Made by a program: the position numbers and the translations under genes. A stretch of 64,000 nt of DNA from WHSW01 sp963828755 (GTDB lineage: Bacteria; Actinomycetota; Thermoleophilia; Solirubrobacterales; 70-9): positions 1 to 64,000 of the forward strand of contig CAWHFY010000024.1 in assembly GCA_963828755.1 (NCBI GenBank), read 5' to 3'. Under the pieces are notes generated by a model. The model saw only the letters and a list, made by a program, of their open reading frames with translations, did not search any database and was not told the origin of the DNA. This document shows, piece by piece, positions 42,609-51,442 of the stretch; within the stretch, counting starts at the first letter, position 1; each line of letters starts with the position of its first letter.

Positions 42609-45245
42609 TCAGGCGCCGGCGGGCGCGACGTTCTGGAACGTGCCCGGCAGCCCGGCGACCTGCAGCTCGGCGCTGGTGATCGTGCGCACGTTGCCGACCC
42701 GGTCGACGAGCTTCACCTCGAGCTTCCAAGTGCCGGTCGCAGAGCCCTGTGGGATCGTGATCGAGGCCGAGTACTCGTTTCCGGTCACATGCGTGAGCGG
42801 CGACTCGCCGCGCGGCTGGTTCACCGGGTCGAGCGCGGTCACCCGCGAAGCCGCCGGATCGATGCCCGCGAGGTCGTCGGTGGCGAAGACGTTGAAGTCG
42901 ATCACCTGGTCTACCTCGGCGGTGTTGATCGACGCCGGGTTGCGGACGAAGCCGGTGAGCGTCGGCGCCGTGGTGTCGCCGCTGCCGCTCTGCGTGAAGC
43001 TGCCGCCGGACCCGAGCTGGGCCGAGGTCAGCAGGGTCTGGTTGGAGGCGGAGTCGACGAGCAGCAGCTGCACCGTCCACGCCCCGGGGGCCGAGAATTG
43101 CGGGATCGTGACCTGGGCGTGGTAGCTGCCGTCGAGTCCGTCCCCGGAGACGAGCTGCAGCGGCGCCTCGAACGTGGCCCCCGTCGGGCCCGTGATGATC
43201 ACCTTCGAGTTCGCCGGGTCGACGCCGGCGAGGTCGTCGGTGGCGTCGAAGTCGAACCCGACGACCCTCGGGGCACCCGAGGTGTCGATCGTTGTCGGCG
43301 AGGTGACGAACGCGCTCGACAGCACGGGCGCGGCCGTGTCGCCGGCGCCGGTCTGCTGGAAGTCGTGCGGGCGACCGGCGCTGGCGAGCTGGGAGCTGGT
43401 CAGGACCACCTGGTTGGCCGACTGGTCGACCAGCTTGACGTCCACCGTCCAGGTGCCCTGGGCCGAGTACTGCGGCAGGGTGATCGAGGCGCTGTAGGTA
43501 CCGTCGAGGTCATCGCCGGAGGTCAGCTGGAGGCTGTCGGCGAAGGTCGGGTTGCCCGCGGGCGCATGCACGATCACCTCGGAGAGCGCCGGATCCACCC
43601 CGGCCGAATCGTCGGTCGCGGTGAGCGTGAAGTCGATGGTCTTCTGGCCCGTCTCGGTGTCCACCGAGCCGGGTGAGATCGTGAACGCGGTCAGCACCGG
43701 CGGGGTGCCGTCGCAGTTGCCCGCGTACGTGTTCGTCCCGGCGCCGCCGTTGCAGTCGTTGACCCCCGAACCGCCGTCGAGGTGGTCGTCGCCGGGCCCG
43801 CCGGAAATCACGTCGTCGTCCAGATCGCCGAAGAGCCGGTCGTTGCCGTCCTCGCCGGTGATCTGGTCGTTGCCGTCGCCGGCCGCGAGCGTGTCGTTGC
43901 CTGGGCCGCCGGCGATCGCGTTCGCGGACGAGTTGCCGGCGATCGAGTCGTTGTGCGGCGAGCCGATCGCGTTCTCGATCCCGAGCACGGTGTCCTGGCC
44001 GTCTCCGGTGGTGACCCCGGTGGCGAGGCTGGCGTCGATCAGCGCCGGCGAGGCGGCGAAGCTGATCGTGTCTGCGCCGCTGCCGCCGTCGATCACGTTG
44101 TTCGCAGCGTCACCGGCGAACGTGTCGCCGGATCCCGAGCCGGTCACGTTCTCGACCGCGGTGAGCTTGTCGGTGCCCTCCCCGGTCACGGTCCCGGCGC
44201 GCAGGTCGGCGGCGATCGGGTTCGACGAGTAGACATAGGCGGCGGTGTCGGCCCCGGCGCCGCCCTGGAGGTCGTCGTCGCCCTCGAGGCCGATCAGGGT
44301 GTCGTCGCCGCCGGTGCCACTGAGCACGTTGCGGGCGCCGTCGCCGGTCAACCGGTCGGCGCCCTCGGACCCGGCCAGATCCTCGAACCCGCGCAGCGTG
44401 TCGCTGCCGTCGCCGCTCGCGCCGTTGGCGCCGAGGTCGGCGTCGACTCCGGCCGGCGCCGAGGCAAAGGAGATGAGGTCGCGTCCCGGGCCGCCGTCGA
44501 GCACGTTGTCGGCGTCGTCGCCCCCGATCGTGTCGTCGTGGGCCGATCCGGTCAGGTTCTCGATCGAGGTGACCGAGTCGGTCCCGTCGGCGGTCACCGT
44601 CTCGGCCCGCAGGTCGGCGATCACGGGGCCCGCGGCCGCCGCGTAGCTGACGCTGTCAGAGCCACCCTGGCCCTCGAGCCGATCGTCGCCCGCGCCGCCG
44701 GCGAGCAGGTCGTTGCCCTCGCCACCGCTGAGCTTGTTCACGCCGGCGTCGCCGGTCAGCTCGTCGTCGGCCGGCGAGCCGATCGCGTTCTCGATCGCGC
44801 TCAGGAGGTCGTCGCCGTTGCCGCTCGCCTTGCCCTTGGCGAGGTCGATCCGCATCGGCTCGGGCGAATCAGAGAAGCCCGCGACGTCGACCCCTCCCTG
44901 GCCCTTGAGCTTGTCGTCACCCTTGCCGCCGCTGAGCGTGTCGTCGCCAGGGCCACCGGCGAGCGAGTCGTTGCCGGCCTTGCCGATGAGCGCGTCGGCA
45001 CCGCCGCCGCCCTTGAGGACATCGTTGCCCCCCTTGCCGATGAGCACGTCGGCGCCGCCCTTGGCGCAGAGAACGTCACGCTTGTTGGTGCCCTTGAGCA
45101 CGTCGACGCTGCCGGTCCCCTTCTGGGTGCACTTCGCTGCCTCGGCGGCTCCCGCCTGGGCGAAAGCTCCCACGCAGACGAGGGCGACGCCCAGGATTCG
45201 AGCGGCGCGCAGAGTCGGCCAGGAGTTCCCCTTCGAGCGCGTCAT
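42609..45245 (-). CDS. Large secreted calcium-binding RTX-repeat protein with Ig-like C-terminal repeats
   Basis: 878 aa. Signal peptide (ILGVALVCVGAFAQAGAAEA). Residues about 40-510 are hemolysin-type nonapeptide repeats (GGxGxDxLx, e.g. GKGGNDVLKGGGGADALIGK) interspersed with five spacer units of the form ADLRAGTVTGEGTDKLTAVE. From about 513 to the end come three repeats of about 120 aa, each with an aspartate cluster (TATDDSAGVDPALSEV, DATDDLAGVDPANSKV, FATDDLAGIDPAASRV) and a GTWxVxVxLVD strand, Ig/cadherin-like. Calcium-dependent folding outside the cell is expected. Last in line behind pilM-N-O; may be a pilus-associated adhesin. Confidence 0.88.
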   Translation of the reverse strand: MTRSKGNSWPTLRAARILGVALVCVGAFAQAGAAEAAKCTQKGTGSVDVLKGTNKRDVLCAKGGADVLIGKGGNDVLKGGGGADALIGKAGNDSLAGGPGDDTLSGGKGDDKLKGQGGVDVAGFSDSPEPMRIDLAKGKASGNGDDLLSAIENAIGSPADDELTGDAGVNKLSGGEGNDLLAGGAGDDRLEGQGGSDSVSYAAAAGPVIADLRAETVTADGTDSVTSIENLTGSAHDDTIGGDDADNVLDGGPGRDLISFASAPAGVDADLGANGASGDGSDTLRGFEDLAGSEGADRLTGDGARNVLSGTGGDDTLIGLEGDDDLQGGAGADTAAYVYSSNPIAADLRAGTVTGEGTDKLTAVENVTGSGSGDTFAGDAANNVIDGGSGADTISFAASPALIDASLATGVTTGDGQDTVLGIENAIGSPHNDSIAGNSSANAIAGGPGNDTLAAGDGNDQITGEDGNDRLFGDLDDDVISGGPGDDHLDGGSGVNDCNGGAGTNTYAGNCDGTPPVLTAFTISPGSVDTETGQKTIDFTLTATDDSAGVDPALSEVIVHAPAGNPTFADSLQLTSGDDLDGTYSASITLPQYSAQGTWTVDVKLVDQSANQVVLTSSQLASAGRPHDFQQTGAGDTAAPVLSSAFVTSPTTIDTSGAPRVVGFDFDATDDLAGVDPANSKVIITGPTGATFEAPLQLVSGDGLDGSYHAQVTIPQFSAPGAWTVQLLLVDSASNQTLLTSAQLGSGGSFTQSGSGDTTAPTLTGFVRNPASINTAEVDQVIDFNVFATDDLAGIDPAASRVTALDPVNQPRGESPLTHVTGNEYSASITIPQGSATGTWKLEVKLVDRVGNVRTITSAELQVAGLPGTFQNVAPAGA

Positions 45246-45258
45246 GGCTCCATGACGC

Positions 45259-46151
45259 TTACTCGGCCTTCAGTTCGACATCCCGTATCTGAAGCAGGCG
45301 CAAGTCGTACGTCTGTCCGTCGGTGCCGAAGTCGAGCGTCGCCGTCTCGCCCTTCTGGAGGGTGATGTAGAGGCAGTTCTCAGGCGCGGGCACGCAGGCG
45401 GCGGTACCGCCGGCCAGGGTCGCGCCCTTGGCGACCACGAACGCGGCCCGCTTGCCCTTCTCATCGGTGCCCAGGTACGCGACCACGGGGGCCTCGGCGT
45501 CGGGAAGGATCGTCATCGGCTTGACGTTCTCGTGCAGCTTCGGGTTGCCCTGCAGGCCGATCATCACGTCGACGCGGCGCGTGACCAGGTGGTTGACGAC
45601 CTCGACGTCCTGGCTGGAGGGCTGATTGCCGCCGTTGCCGTTGCCGCGTTGCCGCCGTTGCCGCTCCCACCGGTCTCATCGACGGTCGTGGTCTCATCGC
45701 CGGCCGTGTTCTGGGTCCCGTCGTTGATCGAGAGGTCGTTGGGGGTGCCGGTCTCGGTCGGGTAGTCGATCGTGCCGGTCCCACCGCCTGCAGCGGCGGT
45801 CGTGGCGGACGTCGGAGCGCTCGAGCCGCCGCCCGAACCGTCGCCGCTCGAGGACGAGTCGCCGCCCTGGAACGCGGGCTTGAACGGGTTGGTCGACTTG
45901 AGCGCGGCGAGCCGCTTCTTGTAGTTGCGCACGCTGACCGAGTTGTCGGCGAGCACCGCGGCGGTGAGCTCGGAGTCCGATCCCCTGTCGACGACAACCG
46001 CCGCCGGCGGGACCGGCTCGTCCTCGCTCTTCAGCAGCACCGGGACCGCGATCAGGGCGACCACGAGGGCGATCGCCGGCAGCAGCAGATGGCGATCGCG
46101 GAGATCGCGGTAGACGTCGTTCAGAAACTGCGGGGGCCGGATGTCCTTCAA
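45259..46151 (-). CDS. Type IV pilus locus protein in the PilP position, frameshifted
   Basis: ATG overlaps the pilO stop. N-terminal cytoplasmic tail and one membrane helix (LLLPAIALVVALIAVPVLL, about 22-40), then a Gly/Ser/Thr-rich linker, and after a one-base loss near 45645 a folded C-terminal part (VEVVNHLVTRRVDVMIGLQG, VVAYLGTDEKGKRAAFVVAK, ENCLYITLQKGETATL). The order M-N-O-this suggests a PilP analogue bridging the inner complex to the envelope, but I see no PilP signature and no lipobox. Corrected about 297 aa. Confidence 0.65.
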
Positions 46152-46951
46152 TTCGCCACCACCGCCGCGGAGACGGCCTGATCGGTCGCGCTGGCGGGCG
46201 GCGCCGTCGCCGGCGTCGCGGTCCCCGCGGCCGGGCCGGACGGGGTCGCCCCTGCGGTGATCCCCTGGTCGGCGGGCGTCAGGTAGGTGGTCGTCGTGAC
46301 GTCGGCGGTCAGGTCCGGAAGCCCGTTCGGGCCCGGGCTGAAGTCGAACCCGTCGATCGTCATCAAGCGGCCGTCGACGGTGGTCTTCTCACCGTTCGTG
46401 CTGATGGTGACCATCCCGTCGATGCTGCCGAAGAAGTCGGCGATCTCGAAGAAGCCGCCATCGAAAGTCATCTGGTACGGCATCACCGGAAGGCCCGCGG
46501 GGCCGACGGTGGCGCCGATCGGCAGCAGTGCGGCGGACGCCTCCGTGGCGGTCGCCGGGGTCGTCGTGGTGGTCGGCGTCGTGGGCGCGGCGGCCGCCGG
46601 GGCAGCGGCCGCTCCGGTGGTCGCTCCGCCGAGGGTGATCGAGCGGAAGTCGACGCCTGCCTTGGTCGAGAGTGACTGCAGCTGCGTCAGCAGGCTCGGC
46701 GTGTCGGCGTCGGTCGGCACGGCCTTGCCGAGGCTGACCAGGTCGCGGTAGTTGTTGGAGAAATCGGCCTTCGCGGCTTCGCCCGCGGCGGCGGACTGCT
46801 CGGCGGTGGTCACCTCGGCGCTCAGCGCGGCAACCTGCTCGTTGAGGTCGGACGCCTCCTGGCGCTTCGGCGACAGGATCAGGAACCAGAACGCGGCCGC
46901 CAACGCGAGGGCGGCGACGCCCATGAGGATCATGCGGTCGGTGCTCTTCAT
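46148..46951 (-). CDS. pilO: Type IV pilus assembly protein PilO
   Basis: 267 aa bitopic membrane protein: short N-terminus, one helix (MILMGVAALALAAAFWFLIL), a coiled coil (about 30-65), then a ferredoxin-like domain (MTFDGGFFEIADFFGSID, then VDGRLMTIDGFDFSPGP) interrupted by a Thr/Ala/Pro-rich loop near 120-150. Partner of PilN. One-base overlap with pilN stop. Confidence 0.85.
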   Translation of the reverse strand: MKSTDRMILMGVAALALAAAFWFLILSPKRQEASDLNEQVAALSAEVTTAEQSAAAGEAAKADFSNNYRDLVSLGKAVPTDADTPSLLTQLQSLSTKAGVDFRSITLGGATTGAAAAPAAAAPTTPTTTTTPATATEASAALLPIGATVGPAGLPVMPYQMTFDGGFFEIADFFGSIDGMVTISTNGEKTTVDGRLMTIDGFDFSPGPNGLPDLTADVTTTTYLTPADQGITAGATPSGPAAGTATPATAPPASATDQAVSAAVVAN

Positions 46952-47844
46952 CAGTTACCCACCCCCACGGCCGCCGCGCCGGAGTTGGCGTCCGAGACCT
47001 GCTGGTCGGCCGAGTCCTTCGCCGCCTGCTGCTCGCTCTGGGTGGCGGCGACGCCCGAGTCGTCGGTGGTCGTCGCGGGGGTCGTCGAAGTTGTGGTCGC
47101 CGGGGTCGTCGAAGTCGTGGTCGCGGGGGTCGGCGTGCCCGTCGGCGGCACCGTCGCGGACTCGGGCACCGGGACCGCGTCGAAGGCGACGGTGATCTCG
47201 AACCGAGCGATGGACGGCTTTGTCTGGCAGCTCGACGCGGTCGCATCCCCGCCCGGCGCCGGGGCAGCCGCACCGGTCGCGGCGTCGCTCTGCTCGCCGA
47301 GCTGCGAGCTCTGCATCCCGACGCGCGTCACACCGTCGATGTCGCGGAGCGCCGCGAGGAAGCGGGCGACCCCGTTCTGGCCCTCCGCGCAACCGGCGAG
47401 CTGGAGGGACGGGCCCGTGATCGAGGGATCCGCCGAGGAGGTGCTCGCCCCGGTGTCAGCGCCGCCGGCGCCGGCCGAGCCGGTGAGGCTGTCGAGCGTG
47501 ACCCGATGCGGGATCACGAGGGCGAGCTCGTTCAGGACGCGCTCCCAGTCGAACCGGGTCTGCGCGAGACTCGAGACGGTCTCGCTGCGCGCGGCCGACA
47601 GGGTTGCGAAGTCTTGGTAGGGCGCGAGCTTGGATGCGGCCAGGTCGGCCTGGGCCTGGCGCGCCTGCAAGGAGGCGAGCTCGGCCTTCGAGTCGGTGAT
47701 CTGGTTGCCGGTCATGATCACCAGCACGACCCCGAGCAGCGCGACGACGAGCACGCCGATGATCGCGTAGGAGGCGAACCCGGCGCGCAGCGGAGCGTGC
47801 TCGCCGCGGCGGTCCTCGGGTGGCAGCAGGTTGACGGGGCGCAT
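46951..47844 (-). CDS. pilN: Type IV pilus assembly protein PilN
   Basis: 297 aa. The conserved N-terminal cytoplasmic motif MRPVNLLPPEDRR binds PilM. One membrane helix follows (YAIIGVLVVALLGVVLVIM), then a coiled coil and a periplasmic-type domain (FDWERVLNELALVIPHRVTL; ARFLAALRDIDGVTRVGMQS), ending in long Thr/Pro/Ala linkers. Five bases after pilM. Confidence 0.88.
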   Translation of the reverse strand: MRPVNLLPPEDRRGEHAPLRAGFASYAIIGVLVVALLGVVLVIMTGNQITDSKAELASLQARQAQADLAASKLAPYQDFATLSAARSETVSSLAQTRFDWERVLNELALVIPHRVTLDSLTGSAGAGGADTGASTSSADPSITGPSLQLAGCAEGQNGVARFLAALRDIDGVTRVGMQSSQLGEQSDAATGAAAPAPGGDATASSCQTKPSIARFEITVAFDAVPVPESATVPPTGTPTPATTTSTTPATTTSTTPATTTDDSGVAATQSEQQAAKDSADQQVSDANSGAAAVGVGN

Positions 47845-47848
47845 CGCG

Positions 47849-48955
47849 CTACTCCTCGAGCCCCAGCCCGTACGAGAGGGTCAGGCGGCCGGCGGCCGCT
47901 CCCGCGGCGCCGCGCAGCGGCTCGGGCACGGCCGCCCGGACCGGCACCGGGAGCTCGCGCTCGAGCCGGTCGACGAGGCCGGGGATCGCGATGCCTGGGC
48001 CGGCGACGACGAGATCATCGACGCGGACCGAGTCCTCGAGCGTCGCGTAGTACTCGAGCGAGCGGCGCAGCTCGTCGACGAGGGTCGCCACCCCGGAGGC
48101 GAGCGCCTCGCGCGAGTGGGCGAGGACCTGCGGGTCGCCCTCGAGCTCGTCGACCGGGGCGTCGAGGCCGACGTGGATCAGCCACTGGCGCGCGTGCTCG
48201 AGGTTGAGCCCGCTGCTCGCCGCCAGCGACTGGGCGATCCCCTCCATGCCGAAGCCGAGCAGGCGGCTGAACACGCAGTAGGGGCCACGGGCGACCGCCA
48301 GGTTGGTGACGTCGCCGAGGTGGCAGTACAGGGTGCCGCCGATCGCGTCGTCGGCGACCAACGTGTCGGCCGTTGGGCCGGCGGTGTTGCCGGCGAGCGC
48401 GCGGATCAGGGCGAAGCTGGAGTGGTCGATGCCGACCAGTCGCACGCCGGCGCGGCGCATCGCCTCGGTGATCCCGGAGAGCATCTCGCGGCGCGCGGCG
48501 ACCGCGACGACGTCGACGTTGGTGGCGTCCTCACCGTTGACGGTGGGGATCACCTGCCAGTCGAGGACCGCGCGGTCCAGCGGCATCGGGATGTGGTCCT
48601 GGGCCGAGAAGCGGATGGCCGCCTCGAGCTCGTCGCGGTTCTCGATCCGCGGCAGGCGGATCGAGCGCACCGCGACCTTCTGGTTCGCGATCCCGATCCG
48701 CACCTCGCGCGAGAACTTGTGCTCGGCAAAGAGCGCCTTGACCGCGTCGCCGAGGGCGTCGGGGTCGGCGACCTCGCCGTCCCGGACCGCGCCCGAGGGC
48801 AGCGGGGCGACGCCGTACCGAGTGACGCTGACCGAGCCGTTGACGCGGACCTCGGTCGCGGCGACGCTGCCGGCATCGAGATCGAGGCCGACGACGCCGT
48901 GGGAACGGCCGATCGGCTGCGTGAGCGGGTTCTTCTTCTTGGACAGGGCGATCAT
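47849..48955 (-). CDS. pilM: Type IV pilus assembly ATPase-fold protein PilM
   Basis: 368 aa, FtsA/actin-like cytoplasmic protein. Motifs: VVGLDLDAGSVAATEVRVNG (phosphate 1), VRIGIANQKVAVRSIRLP, LVGIDHSSFALIRALAGN, LVVAGPGIAIPGLVDRLERE. Couples the pilus motor to PilN. First of M-N-O; an inverted repeat lies just upstream. Confidence 0.92.
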   Translation of the reverse strand: MIALSKKKNPLTQPIGRSHGVVGLDLDAGSVAATEVRVNGSVSVTRYGVAPLPSGAVRDGEVADPDALGDAVKALFAEHKFSREVRIGIANQKVAVRSIRLPRIENRDELEAAIRFSAQDHIPMPLDRAVLDWQVIPTVNGEDATNVDVVAVAARREMLSGITEAMRRAGVRLVGIDHSSFALIRALAGNTAGPTADTLVADDAIGGTLYCHLGDVTNLAVARGPYCVFSRLLGFGMEGIAQSLAASSGLNLEHARQWLIHVGLDAPVDELEGDPQVLAHSREALASGVATLVDELRRSLEYYATLEDSVRVDDLVVAGPGIAIPGLVDRLERELPVPVRAAVPEPLRGAAGAAAGRLTLSYGLGLEE

Positions 48956-48994
48956 GGGACGAGGCGGGGCCGGAGGGCCTCCGGGTGCTCAATC

Positions 48995-49020
48995 GGCTCA
49001 AACGGCGCCCGACTTGAGCC
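48995..49020. repeat. Inverted repeat between pilD and pilM
   Basis: GGCTCAA and TTGAGCC separated by 12 bases, about 40 bases before the pilM ATG. No T-tract on the minus strand, so a protein-binding site or mRNA hairpin is as likely as a terminator of pilD. Confidence 0.45.
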
Positions 49021-49053
49021 CCGAATGGCGATGAATTGCCGCGCTCGCCGCGC

Positions 49054-49818
49054 CTAGCCCGTGAAGGTGTCCAGATACCAGTCGACGATGTCGTCGCCAA
49101 ACCAGAGCCCGACCACTCCGCCGAGCGCCAGGAAGGGCCCGAACGGGACCGTGTGCTTGCGCCCCTCGGCTCCGTGGCGGGCGATGATCGCGGCGCCGAC
49201 AACCGAGCCGGCGATCAGGCCGACCAGCACCGCGGGCGCGATCGAGCGGCCCAGGTAGATGGCCATCATCGCGACCAGCTTCGCGTCACCCATCCCCATC
49301 CCGCGCGGATAGACGAGCGCGATCAAGAGGAACGCGCCGCCGGCGATCGCGACCGCGAGCGCGCGCTGGTCGAGGTCGCCGAGGTCGAAGCCGAGCACGA
49401 TCGCGACGCCCGCGATCGCGCCCGCGAGCACGAAGGCGTTGGGGATGATCCGCAGTTCGAGGTCGGTGAGCGTGATCGCGACCAGGACCGCGCACAGGAC
49501 GAGCCCGAGCACCAGCTCGCCGGCGTCGTCGGTGCCGAGCGCGAGCACCGTGCCCGCCCAGAGCGTGCCCAGGCCCGCCTCCGTGAGCGGATAGCGGGGC
49601 GAGATCGGCTCCCCGCAGTTGCGACAGCGGCCGCGCAGCAGCAGCCAGGAGACGATCGGGACGTTGTCGTAGGCGGCGATCGTGCTGCCGCAGGCCGTGC
49701 AGCGGGAGCGCCCGCTGACCCAGCCGCCCTCGCCGCGCGGGATCCGATGCGCGAGGACCGTGATCAGGCTGCCGGTGAAGGCACCGGCGACGAACGCGAT
49801 CAGAGCAGCTCCGGCCAT
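49054..49818 (-). CDS. pilD: Prepilin peptidase / N-methyltransferase
   Basis: 254 aa, about seven or eight membrane segments. Cytoplasmic zinc-binding CxxC pairs (CTACGSTIAAYDNVP, CRNCGEPISPRYP) and the aspartate protease motifs (TLTDLELRIIPNAFVL and PRGMGMGDAKLVAM). Cleaves prepilin leaders after Gly and methylates the new N-terminus, serving the five prepilin-like genes upstream. Confidence 0.95.
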   Translation of the reverse strand: MAGAALIAFVAGAFTGSLITVLAHRIPRGEGGWVSGRSRCTACGSTIAAYDNVPIVSWLLLRGRCRNCGEPISPRYPLTEAGLGTLWAGTVLALGTDDAGELVLGLVLCAVLVAITLTDLELRIIPNAFVLAGAIAGVAIVLGFDLGDLDQRALAVAIAGGAFLLIALVYPRGMGMGDAKLVAMMAIYLGRSIAPAVLVGLIAGSVVGAAIIARHGAEGRKHTVPFGPFLALGGVVGLWFGDDIVDWYLDTFTG

Positions 49819-49852
49819 CGGCGTCGGACCCTAACCGCGCGCCAGGCGGCAG

Positions 49853-51442
49853 CTAGCAGGCGACGGAGGAGTCGGTGCTCCCCTGCACGCAACCGGTCTC
49901 GCGGACCACCCGCCAGCTCGCCGAGGCGAGGTCGAACAGGTACGGCGGCTGCTGGACGGCGAGCCGGTCGTCGTAGGTGTAGTTCTTCAGGTAGCCGGTG
50001 ACGGAGGTGCCGCCGGAGGTCGTGCCGACGGTGCCACGGAACAGCTGCGCGATCACCCCGTTGACGATCAGGCCGGCGCTGGGCGGCGTGCCGCCGATCG
50101 GCGCTCCGCAGTCGAAGTTGTCGACGATGAACGAGTGGTTGAGGGCCAGAACCGCGGCGTCGATCCGCAGGCTGGTCAGGCTCTGGCTGGGGACGTTGGC
50201 GGCCGACCCGCACTGGCCCTGGGTGGTGCCCGAACGGGTCGTGACCCCGTGCATGATCCGGATGAAGTTGTTGGCGACCATGCCCATCACCGCCGGGCCG
50301 GTCAGGTTGGTGGTCACCGAGCCGTCGATGATGATGTCGTTGGCAGCGGCAATCGTCACCGGGGCCGAATAGGTGCCGTGGACGTAGACGTTGCCGCAGG
50401 TCGAGGTCTTGTCGTAGACGTTCGCCGACTGCGAGAAGTACGGCGAGTAGGTCGCCGCGCAGGTGCCGCTCTTCACGTAGATGATCGGCTTGCTGACGAG
50501 GTCCACCGTCTGCGCGGCGCCGCCGCGGACCGAGACCGTCGCGGTGTTGCCGTTCAGCGTGATGTCCGTGGCGCCGGTGTAGACGACCCCGTCCTGGGTC
50601 GCGTAGGTGAGCAGGTTCGAATTGTCCGGCGGCGCGGTGATGTACGGGGCGTTCTCGATCAGGTCGCCGTTGACGATCGCGTTGTTGCTGCAGCCCGAGG
50701 TCGGGATCATCCCCGGCGCCGTCGGCGGGCCCGGGGCCGCGGTCAGCACGTTGTCGGTGCCACCGGGACGGCCGAAGGTCGGCGAGCCGCAGATCGAGTA
50801 CTGGTCCTGCGTGTACATCGGCCCGTTCAGCTTGTCGCCGGTGATCCAGCTGATCGTGCCGCAGTCGGAGGGGCGGCCGTCACGTCGGAACTCGGCGCAG
50901 TCCTGCTTTGACGCCGGGTCGGCGTAGGTGTTCGGATCGAGCGTCTCGTAGACGGAGTACCAGAGGAAGTCGAGCGGAGAGTCGCGGCGGAAGCTGGCGA
51001 CGATGTCGCGGGTCGCCACCGTCTGGCCGGCGCTGTTGGAGACCGTGCCCGTGAAGCGCATCCGGAAGCTGCCGGTCGCGAAGTCGATCATCGAGCCGAC
51101 CGGATTGGTCGTGCTGCACGTACTGGCACCGTTCGCGGGCACCGGCACGTAGGCGTAGCGGACGTTGCTCGGCGCGCCCGGGACCTGGGTCGTGGCGCGG
51201 CTCGGGCAGTTCTGCCACAGCTCGGTGTTGCGGTTGACCTGCGACAGGAACGCCGCCATCCCGGCGCGGGCCGCGTAGTAGGCCTTCTTGCCGTCGAGCG
51301 AGCGCTGGGTGTTGCCGATGTCGCCGTTCGCGGCGACGAACGCGCCCGCGACCATCAGCGTGCTGATCGTCAGCACCATCAGGGCGACGATCATCGTGAA
51401 CCCGTCCTCGGCTGCCGCGCGCCGGCGCCAGATCATGCGCAT
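49853..51442 (-). CDS. PilX-like minor pilin / pilus assembly protein
   Basis: 529 aa. The N-terminus RRRAAAEDGFTMIVALMVLT resembles class III/PilX-type signal: cleavage after Gly, hydrophobic helix (IVALMVLTISTLMVAGAFVA) but no Glu5. The long extracellular part is rich in Gly, Ser, Thr and Asn with many isolated Cys and a run of beta strands (AAANDIIIDGSVTTN, AVMGMVANNFIRIMHG) that may form a beta-helix. Much longer than usual PilX (about 200 aa), so an adhesive tip function is possible. Overlaps the next gene by ten bases. Confidence 0.78.
   Translation of the reverse strand: MRMIWRRRAAAEDGFTMIVALMVLTISTLMVAGAFVAANGDIGNTQRSLDGKKAYYAARAGMAAFLSQVNRNTELWQNCPSRATTQVPGAPSNVRYAYVPVPANGASTCSTTNPVGSMIDFATGSFRMRFTGTVSNSAGQTVATRDIVASFRRDSPLDFLWYSVYETLDPNTYADPASKQDCAEFRRDGRPSDCGTISWITGDKLNGPMYTQDQYSICGSPTFGRPGGTDNVLTAAPGPPTAPGMIPTSGCSNNAIVNGDLIENAPYITAPPDNSNLLTYATQDGVVYTGATDITLNGNTATVSVRGGAAQTVDLVSKPIIYVKSGTCAATYSPYFSQSANVYDKTSTCGNVYVHGTYSAPVTIAAANDIIIDGSVTTNLTGPAVMGMVANNFIRIMHGVTTRSGTTQGQCGSAANVPSQSLTSLRIDAAVLALNHSFIVDNFDCGAPIGGTPPSAGLIVNGVIAQLFRGTVGTTSGGTSVTGYLKNYTYDDRLAVQQPPYLFDLASASWRVVRETGCVQGSTDSSVAC

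Noticed and set aside
43000..45100. Periodic GC-rich DNA that might be a CRISPR or satellite array
   Set aside because: The periodicity is the codon pattern of RTX nonapeptide repeats within one open frame; units vary and there are no spacers.
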